Below are positions 25,101 to 32,782 of a stretch of 64,000 nt of DNA, one piece after another. Under the pieces are notes generated by a model that was not told the origin of the DNA, made no database searches, and saw only the letters and a list, made by a program, of their open reading frames with translations. A program made the translations under genes and the position numbers. Within the stretch, counting starts at the first letter, position 1; every line of letters begins with the position of its first letter. Origin of the DNA: Terriglobia bacterium (GTDB taxonomy: Bacteria; Acidobacteriota; Terriglobia; UBA7540); assembly GCA_020073545.1 (NCBI GenBank), contig JAIQEZ010000002.1:29660-93659 (forward strand). Direction: 5' to 3'.

Positions 25101-27061
25101 GATGCGGGCTTTCCCATAATCTCGTCGGCCCGATAGCCGAAGATCACTTCAGCGCCCTTGTTCCAACTGGTAATCGTTCCTCCCAATGTCCTGCTGACGA
25201 TGGCATCGTCGGACGACTCAACGATGGCAGCCAGCTTCGAGTGCACTTCCTCGGCCCGTGTGCGCGCGGTAACGTCCTGAAATCCCCAGACCCTCCCAAC
25301 GTTCTTCCCTCGAACTCGCTGAGGATGGGAGTGCCTCTCGAGGATTCTTCCATCCTTGAGTTCAATCACGTCATCACCGTGCTCGCCCGGATGGGCGTAA
25401 AGCTCGGCCACTCTCAGATGGAACCTTTCTGGGTCCTTCAATTGTGACGACACGTAGGAGACCACTTTGTTCTCATCCCCCGACGCGAGAACGGACTTCG
25501 GAATCCCCCAAAGCTCTCCGAACTTCTCATTGAAAGCGGTGACTCTCCCTCGTTCATCAACAACCAGGATTCCATCCGCGGTGGACTCCAATGTCGCCTG
25601 AATCGTCTCGATTTGATTCTCGACGCGCCGTCTTAGCATGACCACCCAAACCAGCGCCGAAAGAATGACCAATCCCGTGAAACCCAGCAGGGAGAGAGCG
25701 CGCTTAGGGGTCCACCACGGAGGCTGTTGAATAACCACCACATCTTCCGGCGCCCGAAGCAGAAGTCCGAAGCCTACGGGGGCCCTGTTCTCGTCGACTC
25801 GAATGCTGCATATCCCGGTCAGTTGCACCAGGCTCCCAACATGCAGGTCGGCGAGAGCTTGCCCTGCTATCGCCTCCTCAAGCTCAGCCCCAAAATTCAG
25901 GTTGTCCGCGCTGATAGAAAGTGTTCGTAGGCCCGCCTGCCTTCCGATGTCCAACAATCGTCCTTGGATTCGAATCAGTCTAGAGTCAAAGCTGCCTGCG
26001 AGCGTCTGCTGTGCCGTCACGGTCACAGGTTGGGGTGGCGGGCCTGTTCCGATTCTTCTGAAGATCGCATCTTTCAAGACGGGGCTGTAGTTACCCACCG
26101 CAGGAAATCCAACCACCTCGACCCGATCCCCGGGCTTGAGCACCGTTGTTTGGGCCGTTTGGACTTCCACGCCCTGTTGTCCATCACTGATGAAAATCGA
26201 CTTCCCCGGACGCTGAAGAGTGACCACTCCCTGAACCCTCACGCGCTGGCTAAATGCTCCTTGTGAACCGAGGTGCAGAACGATGCCAATGGGACGCAAA
26301 GGAACCGAGAAAAGGTCGGTCGGTGCGGGGTGCTCCACGAGGAGATAGTCGAAGCCAGGGACCATCAGCGCGGCGCCGATGAACTGCATCTTAGCATTGT
26401 AGATGCCGCTGGACACTCCCCTCAGTCGCACCGCTGCTCCTATCAAGTTTTCTGGGGCAGGCTTTTGGCCCAAGACGTAGACCAGAAATTCAACCGATCT
26501 GGAGGCAACGTGCAGGAGTAAGCGTCCCTCATTCTCGCCGGTATACACGATGATGCCTTCCACTTCAACAAACTGGCTATCCTGTACTCCCGACGCAAAC
26601 TCTTCTCCAGAGACCCTTCGTGGCACTGGCAACGGAGCTTCGCGCAAGATGCGCACTCGAGGGTTCGTGATTTCAGAGGCGAAAAACCCTGGTCCCGTTC
26701 TGCCCTCAACCTCCACGTACTGGCCAGCGCGCAACTTGAGCGCCAGGTGGTGAGGGTCGACGTAGATTCCGGTGGTTGCATCCTGGACAAACAAGTGTGC
26801 GTGGCTGAAGCTGAAATCGGCGTACGTGACCACCCCGTGCAGTTGGATGGGGTAGCCAAGCGTGGCCTTTTCTGAAGAGAGTTCTCTGACTTGGCGAGCT
26901 GTCTTGAGGACGGGCGGGTTCTCCGATGGGCCGCGCCCCCCCTGCTGGGCCGAGGAGACCCCAGCCAGAATGGAAAAAACGAAAACCAGCAGAACTGCAT
27001 GTACAGGGGAGTGCCGCCGCACGGGTTGTGGGTTGCCGGGGATTCCGTGTTCCACGATCAA
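22136..27061 (-). CDS. hybrid sensor histidine kinase (OB-like periplasmic array, 4 PAS, HisKA, HATPase, 2 REC, Hpt)
   Basis: A 1641-residue inner-membrane phosphorelay kinase. A signal/anchor lies at ~20-38, then ~400 periplasmic residues of four OB-like beta modules (~65-138, 160-236, 265-337, 358-440). One membrane helix (~455-476) leads to four PAS domains (~485-600, 607-722, 730-848, 855-975). HisKA carries FLAMMSHEIRTPMNGIIGMT (His1005). HATPase has NAIKFTERG, DTGIGIPRD and GGTGLGLAIS. REC1 has LLDAQMPGMDG and REC2 has LMDVQMPDVDG, both with receiver lysines. The Hpt has RGAHSLKGSTGNLAAR. Start is TTG 27059-27061 or GTG 27053-27055. It probably feeds the REC-GGDEF protein encoded next. 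Confidence 0.93.
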   Translation of the reverse strand: MIVEHGIPGNPQPVRRHSPVHAVLLVFVFSILAGVSSAQQGGRGPSENPPVLKTARQVRELSSEKATLGYPIQLHGVVTYADFSFSHAHLFVQDATTGIYVDPHHLALKLRAGQYVEVEGRTGPGFFASEITNPRVRILREAPLPVPRRVSGEEFASGVQDSQFVEVEGIIVYTGENEGRLLLHVASRSVEFLVYVLGQKPAPENLIGAAVRLRGVSSGIYNAKMQFIGAALMVPGFDYLLVEHPAPTDLFSVPLRPIGIVLHLGSQGAFSQRVRVQGVVTLQRPGKSIFISDGQQGVEVQTAQTTVLKPGDRVEVVGFPAVGNYSPVLKDAIFRRIGTGPPPQPVTVTAQQTLAGSFDSRLIRIQGRLLDIGRQAGLRTLSISADNLNFGAELEEAIAGQALADLHVGSLVQLTGICSIRVDENRAPVGFGLLLRAPEDVVVIQQPPWWTPKRALSLLGFTGLVILSALVWVVMLRRRVENQIETIQATLESTADGILVVDERGRVTAFNEKFGELWGIPKSVLASGDENKVVSYVSSQLKDPERFHLRVAELYAHPGEHGDDVIELKDGRILERHSHPQRVRGKNVGRVWGFQDVTARTRAEEVHSKLAAIVESSDDAIVSRTLGGTITSWNKGAEVIFGYRADEIMGKPASILAASDHVDELAAILHRAGQGEKITHFETVRVRKDGCRINVSLAISPIRNAAGDVVGAATIARDITERKRAEEAVRASEQRYRLLFERNLAGVCRASLDGRFLVCNDAYARILGYQSREEMIAQPVLSVYFDPAEREAYWAKLRERGTLSNYELRLRRKDGSPVWVLANDTLLEEEVDGQLVKEATLIDITERKQAEAALIEERHFLHTLMDNLPDVIYFKDRESRFTRINKAHAKVFGLSDPAQAVGKTDFDFFTDEHAQQAYADEQEIIRTGQPMLAKEEKETWPDGHVTWVSTTKMPLRHANGNILGTFGVSRDITERKQAEQELRNAKETAEAASRAKSEFLAMMSHEIRTPMNGIIGMTALALDTPLSLEQREYLNRVKESADTLLTLINDILDFSKIEAGRLSLDVGEFDLQDTLSNTMRALAPRADEKRLELTWATLPDVSARLVGDPGRLRQILVNLVGNAIKFTERGEVNLRVEVDSQGKDWTALHFCVTDTGIGIPRDKQQRIFEAFMQADSSTTRKYGGTGLGLAISARLAKLMEGQIWLESEPDRGSKFHFTAKFGLVKGPPLQPASMAKVNLQGTPVLVIDDNATNRRILEAMLKRWSMQPTLVERGQEGLVAMRRAKETGKTFSLVLLDAQMPGMDGFSVVERIKQDSTLAGSAIVMLTSAGQRGDATRCRELGISAYLIKPVRPSELLQAISLVLGQPTQGKEGPDLVTRHTIRAALRKLRILLAEDNAVNRELVIRLLQKQGHTVLAATTGAEAVDMWEKDAEGFDVILMDVQMPDVDGLQATAMIREKQKISGKHVPIIAMTAYAMKGDRERCLAAGMDGYVPKPIRHQDLFETIQTLVMEVPNISTNAPPEKPPEEVLDEALLMSRVESDPQLLRDLVDLFLEEYPRLLDEIRVALDKKDAKAAERGAHSLKGSTGNLAARMASEAALKLERLAHAGDLVNAESALQELECQLERLKPALLAARAETEK

Positions 27062-27581
27062 TCGACCAGTAACTTCCTATCCTGAGACTCGAGAAGCAGC
27101 CGCCCTCAGCCTCACCTTTGGCCGCAATGATAGTGAAGGGAGCACGGCGAAGCAAGCGGTAGTTCATTGACAGGGCCAGTCGACTGATCCAGAACTTGCC
27201 AACTAACCTAATAGCATCTTGAGGAAGCGTCCCGCTCTTACCCGATCAGGAGGACCTGAACACGCCGATGCCGTGGCTGCCAGCCGAACAGGACGTCGAT
27301 CAAGCAAAGCGCCACTCGGGGTAACAGATGGGGACACCTGGATGTCCCGGGAATAGGGCCTCCGCAACTGATGCAGGTTCCTGCGGCAGCTATCATGGAC
27401 CGGAGCCCCCTCTTGAGCAGTGCGATTTTTTCGCCCTCTCAAGCGAATTAGTGGAAGTTTACCGTGTGCCGCCTGAATCCGCGTGCGGCTAGCCGCGAGA
27501 ATCACGCAGGGCCCCGTTAGCTGCCAGTGGAATCACGAACGCCGATGGACTATGAGCTTTCAGGGTAAGCTGGGGGGAAAT
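27062..27581. other. 520-base intergenic region
   Basis: No gene recognised. A minus frame at 27203-27505 has no identifiable domain. The region separates the kinase gene from the tRNA pair. Confidence 0.4.
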
Positions 27582-27656
27582 TGGAGGCGCGGGTGAGAAT
27601 CGAACTCACGCATAAAGGTTTTGCAGACCTCTCCCTTACCACTTGGGTACCGCGCC
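27582..27656 (-). tRNA. tRNA-Cys (anticodon GCA)
   Basis: The minus strand folds into a cloverleaf: acceptor arms GGCGCGG and CCGCGCC, discriminator T and encoded CCA. The anticodon loop CTGCAAA (anticodon at 27622-27624) is closed by a GAGGT/ACCTT-type stem, and the T arm contains GAGTTCGATTCTC. The U73 discriminator is a known cysteine identity base. Confidence 0.93.
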
Positions 27657-27660
27657 TAGA

Positions 27661-27823
27661 AAGCAGTCACGAGTGACGAGTGACAAGCAAAAAGCTCTGT
27701 CTCGCCCGTTCTGGCTCGTTACTTCCCACTGGAAGAGCGACCCGTGACAAGTGACGATTGACGAGCAAAAAGGTCAGTTCATTTCGTTCTTGCTCGTCAC
27801 TCTTCACTTGTCACTGTAGTTTA
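27661..27823. repeat. direct and inverted GTGACGAGTGAC-type repeats between two tRNAs
   Basis: The spacer holds GACGAGTGACAAGCAAAAA (27676 region) and GACGATTGACGAGCAAAAA (27758 region) as direct repeats. An inverted copy, TTGCTCGTCACTCTTCACTTGTCAC, lies just before tRNA-Gly. The same words recur at 45948-45975. This is a dispersed intergenic repeat family. Confidence 0.7.
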
Positions 27824-27898
27824 TGGAGCGGGAAACGGGATTCGAACCCGCGACTTCGACCTTGGCAAGGTCGCACTCTACCACTGAGTTATTCCCGC
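27824..27898 (-). tRNA. tRNA-Gly (anticodon GCC)
   Basis: The minus strand gives acceptor arms GCGGGAA and TTCCCGC, discriminator T and encoded CCA. The anticodon loop TTGCCAA (anticodon at 27864-27866) is flanked by CGACC/GGTCG, and the T arm is CGGGTTCGAATCCCG. All standard cloverleaf features are present. Confidence 0.94.
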
Positions 27899-28071
27899 TC
27901 TCCAGAGCCGCAACACGCCCGAGCGCATGACATCTAGAATTATAGGAACCCGCGTGCGGCACTGTCAAGCTGCTGCTCGCGCCGTAGGTGATAGGTCACA
28001 GGTTACAGGTGACAGGGAAAGAGGGGACAGGGATGGAGCAAGGAACGGTCCGGGGCGAGACAGGCCGGGAT

Positions 28072-28560
28072 TCAATCAAATTCCACGACGGGTGCCGCTT
28101 GCTCCGGGGCGACGCGGCCCGCCTGGATGTCGGCGCGGAAGTAGTTCTCGCCGCGAACCGGGCAGCCGGCCATGCGGCGCAGCATGGCGATCTGGCCCAC
28201 GTGCGTGAGCGCGTCCGCCACCGGGCCCTGGAAGAGCTTCTCGGCGGTCGTCTTCAGTGGGGAGCCGGAGGTGAGGCGACGGTCAAACGCCTGGAGCGCG
28301 GCGAAGAGGCACGCGCTTTCCTCCTGCCAGGCCAGCGGCGTGGAATCGTGCCAGTCGTGGCGGCCCTCCGCGAGCCCGAGCGCCCAGTCGAGCAGATCGC
28401 CGATGTGGGCCAGAATCTGGCCGGGAGTGCGCGAGCCCGGCGAGGCCTGGAATCGTGCAAACTCCGTGGGAGCGCCGCGCACAGCCTTCCCGCCGCGATA
28501 AGCCAGCGTGGCAAGTGCGTGCCGCAGGAAGTGAACGTGCGCGTCCAGCGTCTCCGTCAT
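28072..28560 (-). CDS. DinB-like four-helix protein
   Basis: A 162-residue soluble protein of the DinB/YfiT-like four-helix bundle superfamily. The typical metal-ligand histidines appear as LAHIGDLLDWAL (first His) and ALTHVGQIAMLRRMAG (the HxxQ segment near the C-terminus). Biochemical roles in this superfamily vary (thiol transferases, damage-induced proteins), so no reaction is assigned. ATG 28558-28560 is preceded by AAGGAG seven bases upstream; seven further upstream codons are open but unneeded. It stands alone between the tRNA genes and an acyl-CoA dehydrogenase. Confidence 0.8.
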   Translation of the reverse strand: MTETLDAHVHFLRHALATLAYRGGKAVRGAPTEFARFQASPGSRTPGQILAHIGDLLDWALGLAEGRHDWHDSTPLAWQEESACLFAALQAFDRRLTSGSPLKTTAEKLFQGPVADALTHVGQIAMLRRMAGCPVRGENYFRADIQAGRVAPEQAAPVVEFD

Positions 28561-28852
28561 GGTTTGGCTCCTTCCTCGCAAAATTGTGACGACCGACCTC
28601 GGACCCGCAGGTTTTCCGTGCGCCCCATTCTACTCACAACCCGCCGGCAACTTCGGACTTCGGACTCCCGACGCCGGAGCGTCCTCGTGACACACTTCCC
28701 CGGAACGGTTGTCGGCGGAGGCGAGTAGAAACCTGAGCTTGATTGCGTGGGCGAGGGAAAGAACCCCTCACCCGCCCTCGTGCCTCGGGTACCCTCTCCC
28801 CTGTGAGAGGGCGGATACCCTTCGTACGCTCACCGGAGGGGAGCCCGTGGGG

Positions 28853-30040
28853 CTACGCCGCGCGCGCCACAGCCGGCCGGTGGGAGTGGAAGTTGCTAAT
28901 GAGCGTCTTCGACATCTCGTCGCGCTGGATCTGGTTCGTGCCTTCGTAGATTTGGGTGATCTTGGCGTCGCGCATGTACTTCTCGATGGGGTAGTCGTGC
29001 ATGTAGCCGTAGCCGCCGAAGATCTGCACGGCGTCGGTGGTGACTTCCATGGCGACGTCACTGGCAAAGCATTTCGACATGGCGGAGTAGAGCGTGGGCC
29101 GCTCCTTGGGCCGCGTGTCGATGTAGCGTGCCGTAGCGTAGACGAGGGCGCGCGCGGCTTCAATCTTCATGGCCATGTCGGCGAGCATGAAGCGCAGTCC
29201 CTGAAAGGAGCCGATGGGGGCATCGAACTGGCGGCGCGTGCAGGCGTACTCGAGGGCGAGGTCGAACGCTCCTTGCGCGATGCCCAGCGCCTGCGCGCCC
29301 ACGCCGGGCCGCGAAGCATCAAACGTGCGCATGGCGGCGATGAAGCCCGTGCCTTCGCGGCCCAGGCAGTTTTCGACGGGCACGCGGCAGTCCTGGAAGA
29401 TCAGCTCGCGCGTGGCGGAGGCGCGAATGCCGAGCTTGTCTTCCTTCTTGCCGAAGGTGAACCCGGGCGTACCTTTCTCGACCACAATGCAGGAAGCTCC
29501 GCGCGGGCCCTTCAAGGGATTGGTGAGCGCGATGACGGAGTAGATTTCCGCCTCGCCGCCGTTGGTGATCCACTGCTTGCTGCCGTTCAGCACATAGTGG
29601 TCGCCGTCGCGGAGGGCCGTGGTGCGCACGGCGCCGGCGTCGGAGCCGGCTTGCGGCTCGGTGAGCGCGAAGGCCGCGAGCTTCTTTCCCGCGGCGATGT
29701 CGGGGAGCCAGCGCGCTTTCTGCTCGTCGCTGCCGGCGAGGATGATGGGCAGGGCGCCGAGCGCCGTCCCCGCGAAGCTCAGCGCGATGCCGCCGCAGGC
29801 CTTGGAGAGCTCCTCGGTGACGATCACCATGTTCATGATGGGTGTGCCTTCGGTGATGCCGCCGTGGGCTTCGTCAATATAAACGCGGAAGAGGTCGGTC
29901 TGGGCCAGGATCTTCACGATGGCCCAGGGGAATTTGGCCTCGCGGTCGTATTCCGCCGCCACCGGGCGGATTTCCTTTTCGGCGATCTCACGTGCCAAGT
30001 CGCGAATGGCCGTCTGATACTCGGTGAAGCCATAATCCAT
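28853..30040 (-). CDS. acyl-CoA dehydrogenase
   Basis: A 395-residue FAD enzyme oxidising acyl-CoA to the trans-2-enoyl-CoA. Diagnostic segments are FALTEPQAGSDAGAVRTTA (FAD/substrate contact), WITNGG, RRQFDAPIGSFQGLRFMLAD and QIFGGYGYMHDYPIEKYMRD. The catalytic glutamate lies in ITQIYEGTNQIQR, the position used by short/medium-chain and butyryl-CoA dehydrogenases. Chain length is not determinable. ATG 30038-30040 (MDYGFTEYQ) has AAGGAG ten bases upstream and fits the family's usual N-terminus; 16 extra upstream codons are open. No electron-transfer flavoprotein genes lie nearby. Confidence 0.93.
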   Translation of the reverse strand: MDYGFTEYQTAIRDLAREIAEKEIRPVAAEYDREAKFPWAIVKILAQTDLFRVYIDEAHGGITEGTPIMNMVIVTEELSKACGGIALSFAGTALGALPIILAGSDEQKARWLPDIAAGKKLAAFALTEPQAGSDAGAVRTTALRDGDHYVLNGSKQWITNGGEAEIYSVIALTNPLKGPRGASCIVVEKGTPGFTFGKKEDKLGIRASATRELIFQDCRVPVENCLGREGTGFIAAMRTFDASRPGVGAQALGIAQGAFDLALEYACTRRQFDAPIGSFQGLRFMLADMAMKIEAARALVYATARYIDTRPKERPTLYSAMSKCFASDVAMEVTTDAVQIFGGYGYMHDYPIEKYMRDAKITQIYEGTNQIQRDEMSKTLISNFHSHRPAVARAA

Positions 30041-30141
30041 GATGAGGAACTCCTTGGGAAGCAGTGGTCGATTACTCTTACCCGTCATCAGTCGTCAGTT
30101 ATCAGTTGTCAGCGAAGGCCGGGGGATCTTTGTGTTTGACC

Positions 30142-30162
30142 GAGAACTGAGAACTGAGAACT
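30142..30162. repeat. tandem GAGAACT heptamer
   Basis: Three head-to-tail copies of GAGAACT lie between two minus-strand genes, next to TCAGTCGTCAGTTATCAGTTGTCAG at 30088-30112, a second imperfect short tandem. Confidence 0.65.
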
Positions 30163-30169
30163 TTACTTC

Positions 30170-30937
30170 TTACGCCGCGTGCTGCAAGGGCTCAAGGGGC
30201 GGCGCTGCCGTCTCCAGTGCGTCCGACCAGAGCGCGGGCCGTACAATCCAGGTTTCGCCGGCGCGGAAAACAAACCGGCAGTAATCTTCCAGGTCGCCGG
30301 CGCGGAAAGAACTGATGTCAATCTCGCCGGCGAGCGTGGCGTTCCTGGCCGAATACCGAAGCGTGTTGACCAAGGTCAGGACGTCGGCATTGACATCGCG
30401 GAGGGTGAGCTCGACGCGCTCAACCGAAGCGGCAATTTCGTAGTCACCCTGCGAGTACTGCCCGGCGGTGCTTTCCAAGACCTTGCGGAGGTTGTCGGCG
30501 GCGGCGGGGCTGCCCTCGAGACTGACCGAGCCGTTCAGCCTTTGGAAAGGGTCAAAGACCACGCTCACGGGCTGGTTGCGGAACTGTTCCCACTGCGCGT
30601 GGGTGTAATCGGGCTGAGCCCAGGTGACGGTCAGGAAGCCTCCTTTCCAGACTTTCAGGCGGATGTACTGACCCGTCGGTTCGTCCAGGTAGTAGAGGGC
30701 GCCGCCCGGGATCTGCGCACGCTCTTCATCCGAAACGGTGTGCAGGAATTCCAGGAGCTCGCCCGCGATCTCTCGCAGGGCCGGGACATCGTCCGGTTGC
30801 ACGTGCCGGACGGTCAGGGAGGGAGGTTCGGGCGAGTATTCGAGCCAGTTCGCCTCAACCTGCTCCAGCCGCCTCTGGGTCTCTGCCGCGAGGAGGCCCA
30901 GATCAACGGACCCGGTACATCCCAAATGGGTGCGCAT
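30170..30937 (-). CDS. hypothetical protein, 255 aa
   Basis: I do not recognise this protein. It is soluble, acidic, without signal peptide or membrane helix. The N-terminal third is helical (AAETQRRLEQVEANWLEYSP, DVPALREIAGELLEFLHTVS). The remainder is beta-rich with many aromatics (IRLKVWKGGFLTVTWAQPDY, ISSFRAGDLEDYCRFVFRAG). Steady codon use and GGAG seven bases before ATG 30935-30937 support a real gene. It ends 129 bases before the acyl-CoA dehydrogenase start on the same strand and may share its transcript. Confidence 0.7.
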   Translation of the reverse strand: MRTHLGCTGSVDLGLLAAETQRRLEQVEANWLEYSPEPPSLTVRHVQPDDVPALREIAGELLEFLHTVSDEERAQIPGGALYYLDEPTGQYIRLKVWKGGFLTVTWAQPDYTHAQWEQFRNQPVSVVFDPFQRLNGSVSLEGSPAAADNLRKVLESTAGQYSQGDYEIAASVERVELTLRDVNADVLTLVNTLRYSARNATLAGEIDISSFRAGDLEDYCRFVFRAGETWIVRPALWSDALETAAPPLEPLQHAA

Positions 30938-31354
30938 TTTCTCACTCCCCTTGCCGCCGGACTGACATTATGTCCGGTCTGTCGTCCCCAACATGACAGA
31001 TTTTGCATTTCTGGGGCCGAAGGCGCCCCTGCAGATGCCCGAAGATAGGGTGGTGACTTATTTTGCCGCGAACGGAGGCCGATCCTCCCCCGGCTACTAC
31101 ACGGTGCCCTTGCAGGGCACGAAAACCATCGGCCCGGACTGAGCCAGTTCACGCAAGACGAAAGAACTTCCCGCTCGTCATATTCGTTTATAATGCTTGG
31201 CTTCCGGTTGGAGGTTTGGGGCGACGAGCCAGCGCCCGCCGCGGGCAAGGTCCGCAGCGGGGCCAAGCAAGAGCCAGCCCGGCCTGCCGGCAGACAGGCC
31301 GCACACCTCAGAGAGGTGAGATCCACGCTACAGTCTGCGGCGAAAGGAGCATTC
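30938..31354. other. divergent intergenic region with GC-rich hairpin
   Basis: This 417-base gap lies between a minus-strand and a plus-strand gene and must hold both promoters, which I cannot place. CGGCCTG-CCGGCAGA-CAGGCCG near 31280-31301 is a perfect 7-bp hairpin related in composition to the genome's GC-rich repeats. Confidence 0.4.
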
Positions 31355-32782
31355 ATGAGGTTCTGGCGCTTTACGGTGGTTTTGGCCTGCCTGCTGGGAC
31401 TGGTGGGCCGGCCTGCGGACCTTGCCTGCGCAAGCAGGGCGAGCTCGGCATACGGCGCGGGGAGCTGGAAGGTACCGGCCGTGACGAAGAAGCTTTCGAA
31501 CGGGATGGTGGTGGTCGTTTCAGAGGATCACTCCGCGCCGACTTTCGGGCTGTGCATCTCCTACGGCATCGGGTTTCGACTGGAGCCTGAGGGCCGCACG
31601 GGGTTCGCGCATCTATTCGAGCACATGATGTTCGAAGGCACACCGGACGCTCCCAAGGGGACGTTCGACCGTGTGCTGGAAGGCGGCGGGGGTTCGATCA
31701 ACGGTGACACGCGTTACGACTTCACGGAATACATCGACACGGCGCCCATCTCGGCGCTCGACCCCACGCTCTGGCTCGAGGCCGACCGCTTGAAGACGCT
31801 GGATTTCTCTCCCGCCAATCTCGAGAACCAGCGCAAGGTGGTGGAAGAGGAAGTGCGCGTCAACGTGCTGAACCAGCCTTACGGGCTTTTCTACGCCATT
31901 GACTTGCCGGGCAAGGCCTTCGACAAGTTCCCCAACGCGCACAACTTCTATGGCGAATTCAAGGATCTGGACGCGGCGAAGATCCAGGACGTCGAAGCCT
32001 TTTTCAGCCACTATTACGCTCCGAACAACGCAGTCCTGGCGATTGCGGGTGATGTGAAGACGGAAGAAATCTTTGCGAAAGTCGAAAAGTACTTCGGCTC
32101 GATTGCGCCGCGGCAGGTGCCGCCCAAGCCGGACGTTGCGGAGCCGCCGCAGACCGCCGAGCGGCGCTTCACGCAGGGGGACAAGCTGGCGCGCGTGCCG
32201 GCGCTGGCCATCGGCTATCGCATGCCCCCGCGCACTTCGCCTGACGCGGTGGTGGGGGCGCTCGTGGGCGAACTCCTGCACAACGGGCAAGCCTCATTGC
32301 TCTACCAGGCGCTGGTGAAAGACAAGAAGGTAGCGCTCGAGGTCAGCGGCGCGGTCAACTTTATTTTCGGGACGCCTTTCGAATATGACGGCCCCACCTT
32401 GCTGACTTCCTTGATCCTCTACCCGCCGAACCTGAAGGAGAGCGACGTCCTCAGCGCGTACGATGCGGTCTTGAGCGACCTCGCCACCCGAGGGCCGAGC
32501 CAGGCCGCGCTCAAGCGGATCAGCGCCAAGATGCGTTCCGACTGGTATTCGAACCTGGAGATTCCCGTCAACCGCGCTTCGATCCTGGCGCATGCCACGT
32601 TGTTCGATGGCAACCCGGAGCGTGTGAACGAGATCCCGGATGAGCTGGCGCGCGTCACTCCTGAAGAAGTCCGCGCCTTTGCCGGTAAGTATCTGGTGAA
32701 AACCCAGCGCACCCTGATTGACCGCATCCCAGCGCCGGCCTCGGGCGAGAAGAACGCAGGCGGCGAGGAAGGGGCCCAATGA
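31355..32782 (+). CDS. M16 family zinc metallopeptidase (active subunit)
   Basis: A 475-residue exported peptidase. The signal peptide is at ~1-27 (FTVVLACLLGLVGRPADLACA). The inverted zinc motif HLFEH (His86, Glu89, His90) is intact within TGFAHLFEHMMFEGT, with a downstream Glu supplied by ENQRKVVEEEVR. A second M16 domain follows (~200-460). Bacterial M16B enzymes work as heterodimers with a catalytically dead partner, and the next gene encodes such a partner through an ATGA overlap. Likely role: periplasmic degradation of short peptides. ATG 31355-31357 has AAAGGAG five bases upstream; an earlier frame start at 31193 lacks one. Confidence 0.92.
   Translation: MRFWRFTVVLACLLGLVGRPADLACASRASSAYGAGSWKVPAVTKKLSNGMVVVVSEDHSAPTFGLCISYGIGFRLEPEGRTGFAHLFEHMMFEGTPDAPKGTFDRVLEGGGGSINGDTRYDFTEYIDTAPISALDPTLWLEADRLKTLDFSPANLENQRKVVEEEVRVNVLNQPYGLFYAIDLPGKAFDKFPNAHNFYGEFKDLDAAKIQDVEAFFSHYYAPNNAVLAIAGDVKTEEIFAKVEKYFGSIAPRQVPPKPDVAEPPQTAERRFTQGDKLARVPALAIGYRMPPRTSPDAVVGALVGELLHNGQASLLYQALVKDKKVALEVSGAVNFIFGTPFEYDGPTLLTSLILYPPNLKESDVLSAYDAVLSDLATRGPSQAALKRISAKMRSDWYSNLEIPVNRASILAHATLFDGNPERVNEIPDELARVTPEEVRAFAGKYLVKTQRTLIDRIPAPASGEKNAGGEEGAQ

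Noticed and set aside
27661..27823. Possible CRISPR array between the tRNAs
   Set aside because: Repeats are imperfect, partly inverted, irregularly spaced, and no cas genes are present.
28790..28812. CCCTCTC/GAGAGGG hairpin after the acyl-CoA dehydrogenase gene as a terminator
   Set aside because: Stem is present but no T tract follows on the minus strand, and the surrounding words look like repeat DNA.
28709..30139. 476-codon open frame on the plus strand
   Set aside because: Antisense to the acyl-CoA dehydrogenase, which has all family motifs; no recognisable domain in the plus frame.
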